Shown: piece after piece, positions 63,036-64,000 of the stretch
How positions within the stretch are numbered: position 1 is the first letter of the stretch
How the letters are laid out: each line of letters opens with the position of its first letter
Assembly (NCBI GenBank): GCA_041399155.1
Contig: JAWKTI010000001.1
Coordinates: forward strand, 1,116,001 to 1,180,000
Length of the DNA stretch: 64,000 nt
Reading direction: 5' to 3'
Source of the DNA: Zavarzinella sp.
GTDB lineage: Bacteria > Planctomycetota > Planctomycetia > Gemmatales > Gemmataceae
Made by a program: the position numbers and the translations under genes
Notes under the pieces: model-generated
The model's input: the letters and a program-made list of their open reading frames with translations, nothing else
Database searches by the model: none
Told to the model about the DNA's origin: nothing

Positions 63036-63302
63036 ATGCCACACACAAAAAGTGCTAAAAAGTCGTTGCGTCAGAACGAAAAGCGTCGTGTACGTAACAA
63101 GAATGTAAAGAAAGGCCTGAAAGTTCAATTAAAGAACTTCAGCAAAGCCACCAAAGCTGGTGGAGAAGAACTGATTAAAGAATTGCGCGCTGCCGAGCAA
63201 AAACTTGACAAAGCAGCAGCAAAGGGCGTTCTGCACAAGAACACAGTTGCACGCAAAAAATCGCAATTAGCCCGTCAGGTCAATGCCTTAGCAGCCAAGT
63301 AA
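63036..63302 (+). CDS. rpsT: 30S ribosomal protein S20
   Basis: This 88-residue basic protein is S20: TKSAKKSLRQNEKRRVRNKNVK and the C-terminal GVLHKNTVARKKSQLARQVNAL. It binds 16S rRNA. It follows tsf by 48 bases; in many bacteria tsf is followed by pyrH, so this order is lineage-specific or due to a rearrangement. Confidence 0.95.
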   Translation: MPHTKSAKKSLRQNEKRRVRNKNVKKGLKVQLKNFSKATKAGGEELIKELRAAEQKLDKAAAKGVLHKNTVARKKSQLARQVNALAAK

Positions 63303-63323
63303 TTGGTTGGTATCAAATTTATC

Positions 63324-63355
63324 AAACATGGCAATATTATACTATACTCATGTTT
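63324..63355. terminator. Inverted repeat between convergent rpsT and M24 genes
   Basis: AAACATG (63324-63330) and CATGTTT (63349-63355) are perfect arms with an 18-base AT-rich loop. No T-run longer than three follows, so terminator function is uncertain. Confidence 0.35.
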
Positions 63356-63391
63356 ATAAGTTTGCGATATTCTAATTTGATAATATGTCGA

Positions 63392-64000
63392 TTAGACCAA
63401 TTTAATTTCGTGGTTGCTTAACCGCTCGAAGCCCGCGTCTGTGATCAGATAGTTGTGTTCAATGCGGATGCCGCCGATACCGTCAACGTAGACACCTGGT
63501 TCCAGCGTTACGACGTCACCTGCAAGTAATGTTTCTGAACTGGCTTTCACAAAATACGGTGTCTCCGGGTGCTGAATCCCCAGGCCATGTCCTGCATGAT
63601 GTGGGAAGTAATCTTGAAGTCCGTATTCCTGCAATTTCCCTGCAACTGCGTCGTAAACTCTTTGGCATTCTGCATTTGCGCGAAGTTCGGCCTCACCCGC
63701 CTGCATCGCTGCGGTGCACGCATCGTACAACCGCATCTGATCGGCAGTGGGATGACCTCCCACAACGATTGTATTGGTAAAGTCGCACCGATAGCCGAAG
63801 TGCACCACTGAAAAATCGAGGATCAGCATATCGCCGTTCTGAAGTACTTGTCTGGTAGGTGGCCCACCTCGACGGGCACTGCCGGGCGAAACGGCAAAAT
63901 CTCCGTACAGCACCTGGGCACTGCCTTCGTGCTGGGCAACTGCCTGAAAGATACCCAGGTAAACATCTAATTCAGTCATGCCCGCCTGGACGTGCTGCAA
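63392..64000 (-). CDS. M24 family Xaa-Pro-type metallopeptidase, N-terminus outside window
   Basis: This 202-residue C-terminal part runs past the window edge on the reverse strand. The pita-bread catalytic domain shows the five metal ligands: Asp in DFSVVHFG, Asp in DFTNTIV, His in HHAGHGLGI, Glu in TLEPGVYVD, and Glu in RIEHNYLI. This is the methionine/proline aminopeptidase fold, Xaa-Pro branch; methionine aminopeptidase is less likely. It is convergent with rpsT. Confidence 0.9.
   Translation of the reverse strand: MQHVQAGMTELDVYLGIFQAVAQHEGSAQVLYGDFAVSPGSARRGGPPTRQVLQNGDMLILDFSVVHFGYRCDFTNTIVVGGHPTADQMRLYDACTAAMQAGEAELRANAECQRVYDAVAGKLQEYGLQDYFPHHAGHGLGIQHPETPYFVKASSETLLAGDVVTLEPGVYVDGIGGIRIEHNYLITDAGFERLSNHEIKLV

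Noticed and set aside
1..64000. CRISPR arrays, tRNA or rRNA genes, insertion sequences
   Set aside because: I looked for spaced direct repeats, tRNA TpsiC-arm-like motifs and transposase motifs and saw none I could support.

Overview
The window reads as a stretch of a Planctomycetota chromosome, most likely from the Gemmatales/Gemmataceae side of the phylum. Supporting signs are a DUF1592/DUF1552 secreted pair with a fused haem-binding motif, a cytochrome c-WD40 fusion, a very long leucine-rich-repeat lipoprotein, a secreted sulfatase, tandem retropepsin-PDZ proteins, and an isolated tetrahydromethanopterin-pathway formyltransferase. Base composition is moderate (near 50% GC by eye). Genes are densely packed on both strands. 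I found no rRNA, tRNA, CRISPR array, insertion sequence or prophage. Most of the content is housekeeping and lineage-typical genes; species assignment is not possible from the sequence alone.

Layout. 1-4039: a Kdo-hydroxylase-like gene cut by the window edge and a 1060-residue LRR lipoprotein. 4201-6304: an FHA-GAF-PP2C phosphatase and ClpS. 6483-11143: the DUF1592/DUF1552 pair. 11441-14435: hpf, a PtsN-like EIIA, HPr and enzyme I, that is, a phosphotransfer chain with no sugar permease. 14581-18235: a DUF2344/TIGR03936 protein and an RNase E/G whose S1 domain holds a ~385-residue low-complexity insert. 18265-21671 (minus): sulfatase, cardiolipin synthase, RpiB. 21911-24925: DUF485 protein, sodium:solute symporter, phosphomannose isomerase. 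24933-29737 (minus): two translationally coupled membrane-anchored P-loop GTPases and a ThiO-like oxidase. 30004-34764: a TolC-family protein, two retropepsin-PDZ paralogues, GreA, an M42 peptidase. 35022-38605: YebC, a zinc-ribbon membrane protein, Ftr, a Ca2+/Na+ antiporter. 38621-42790: a 1389-residue TPR protein.

43171-47340 holds a DUF2716-like protein of unknown role and a three-gene envelope cluster (polysaccharide-export lipoprotein, small secreted protein, proline-rich secreted protein). 47371-51937 holds RtcA, a WD40 protein, small hypotheticals, a prenyltransferase-beta-fold protein, an FHA protein and a small conserved hypothetical. 52007-56964 holds Dtd, a FlgM-like protein, a Fur regulator, an orphan ABC ATPase, a LURP-one-like protein, a TrmJ-like methyltransferase and DapB. 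57076-60998 holds threonine synthase, an unknown cysteine-containing protein and a cytochrome-WD40 protein. 61153-64000 holds rpsB, tsf, rpsT and the C-terminal part of an M24 peptidase.

Functional themes are phosphorylation signalling and stress control (FHA proteins, PP2C, PTS-Ntr-like chain, HPF), translation and RNA processing (S2, S20, EF-Ts, Dtd, TrmJ-like, RtcA, RNase E/G, GreA, YebC), and a large secreted/envelope complement. Best candidates for poorly described biology are the coupled GTPase pair, the split-S1 RNase E/G, the envelope cluster at 44232-47340, the prenyltransferase-fold protein that appears to lack zinc ligands, the stand-alone Ftr, and a recurrent AATGAG/CTCATT hairpin. 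Several convergent genes share or abut their stop codons.
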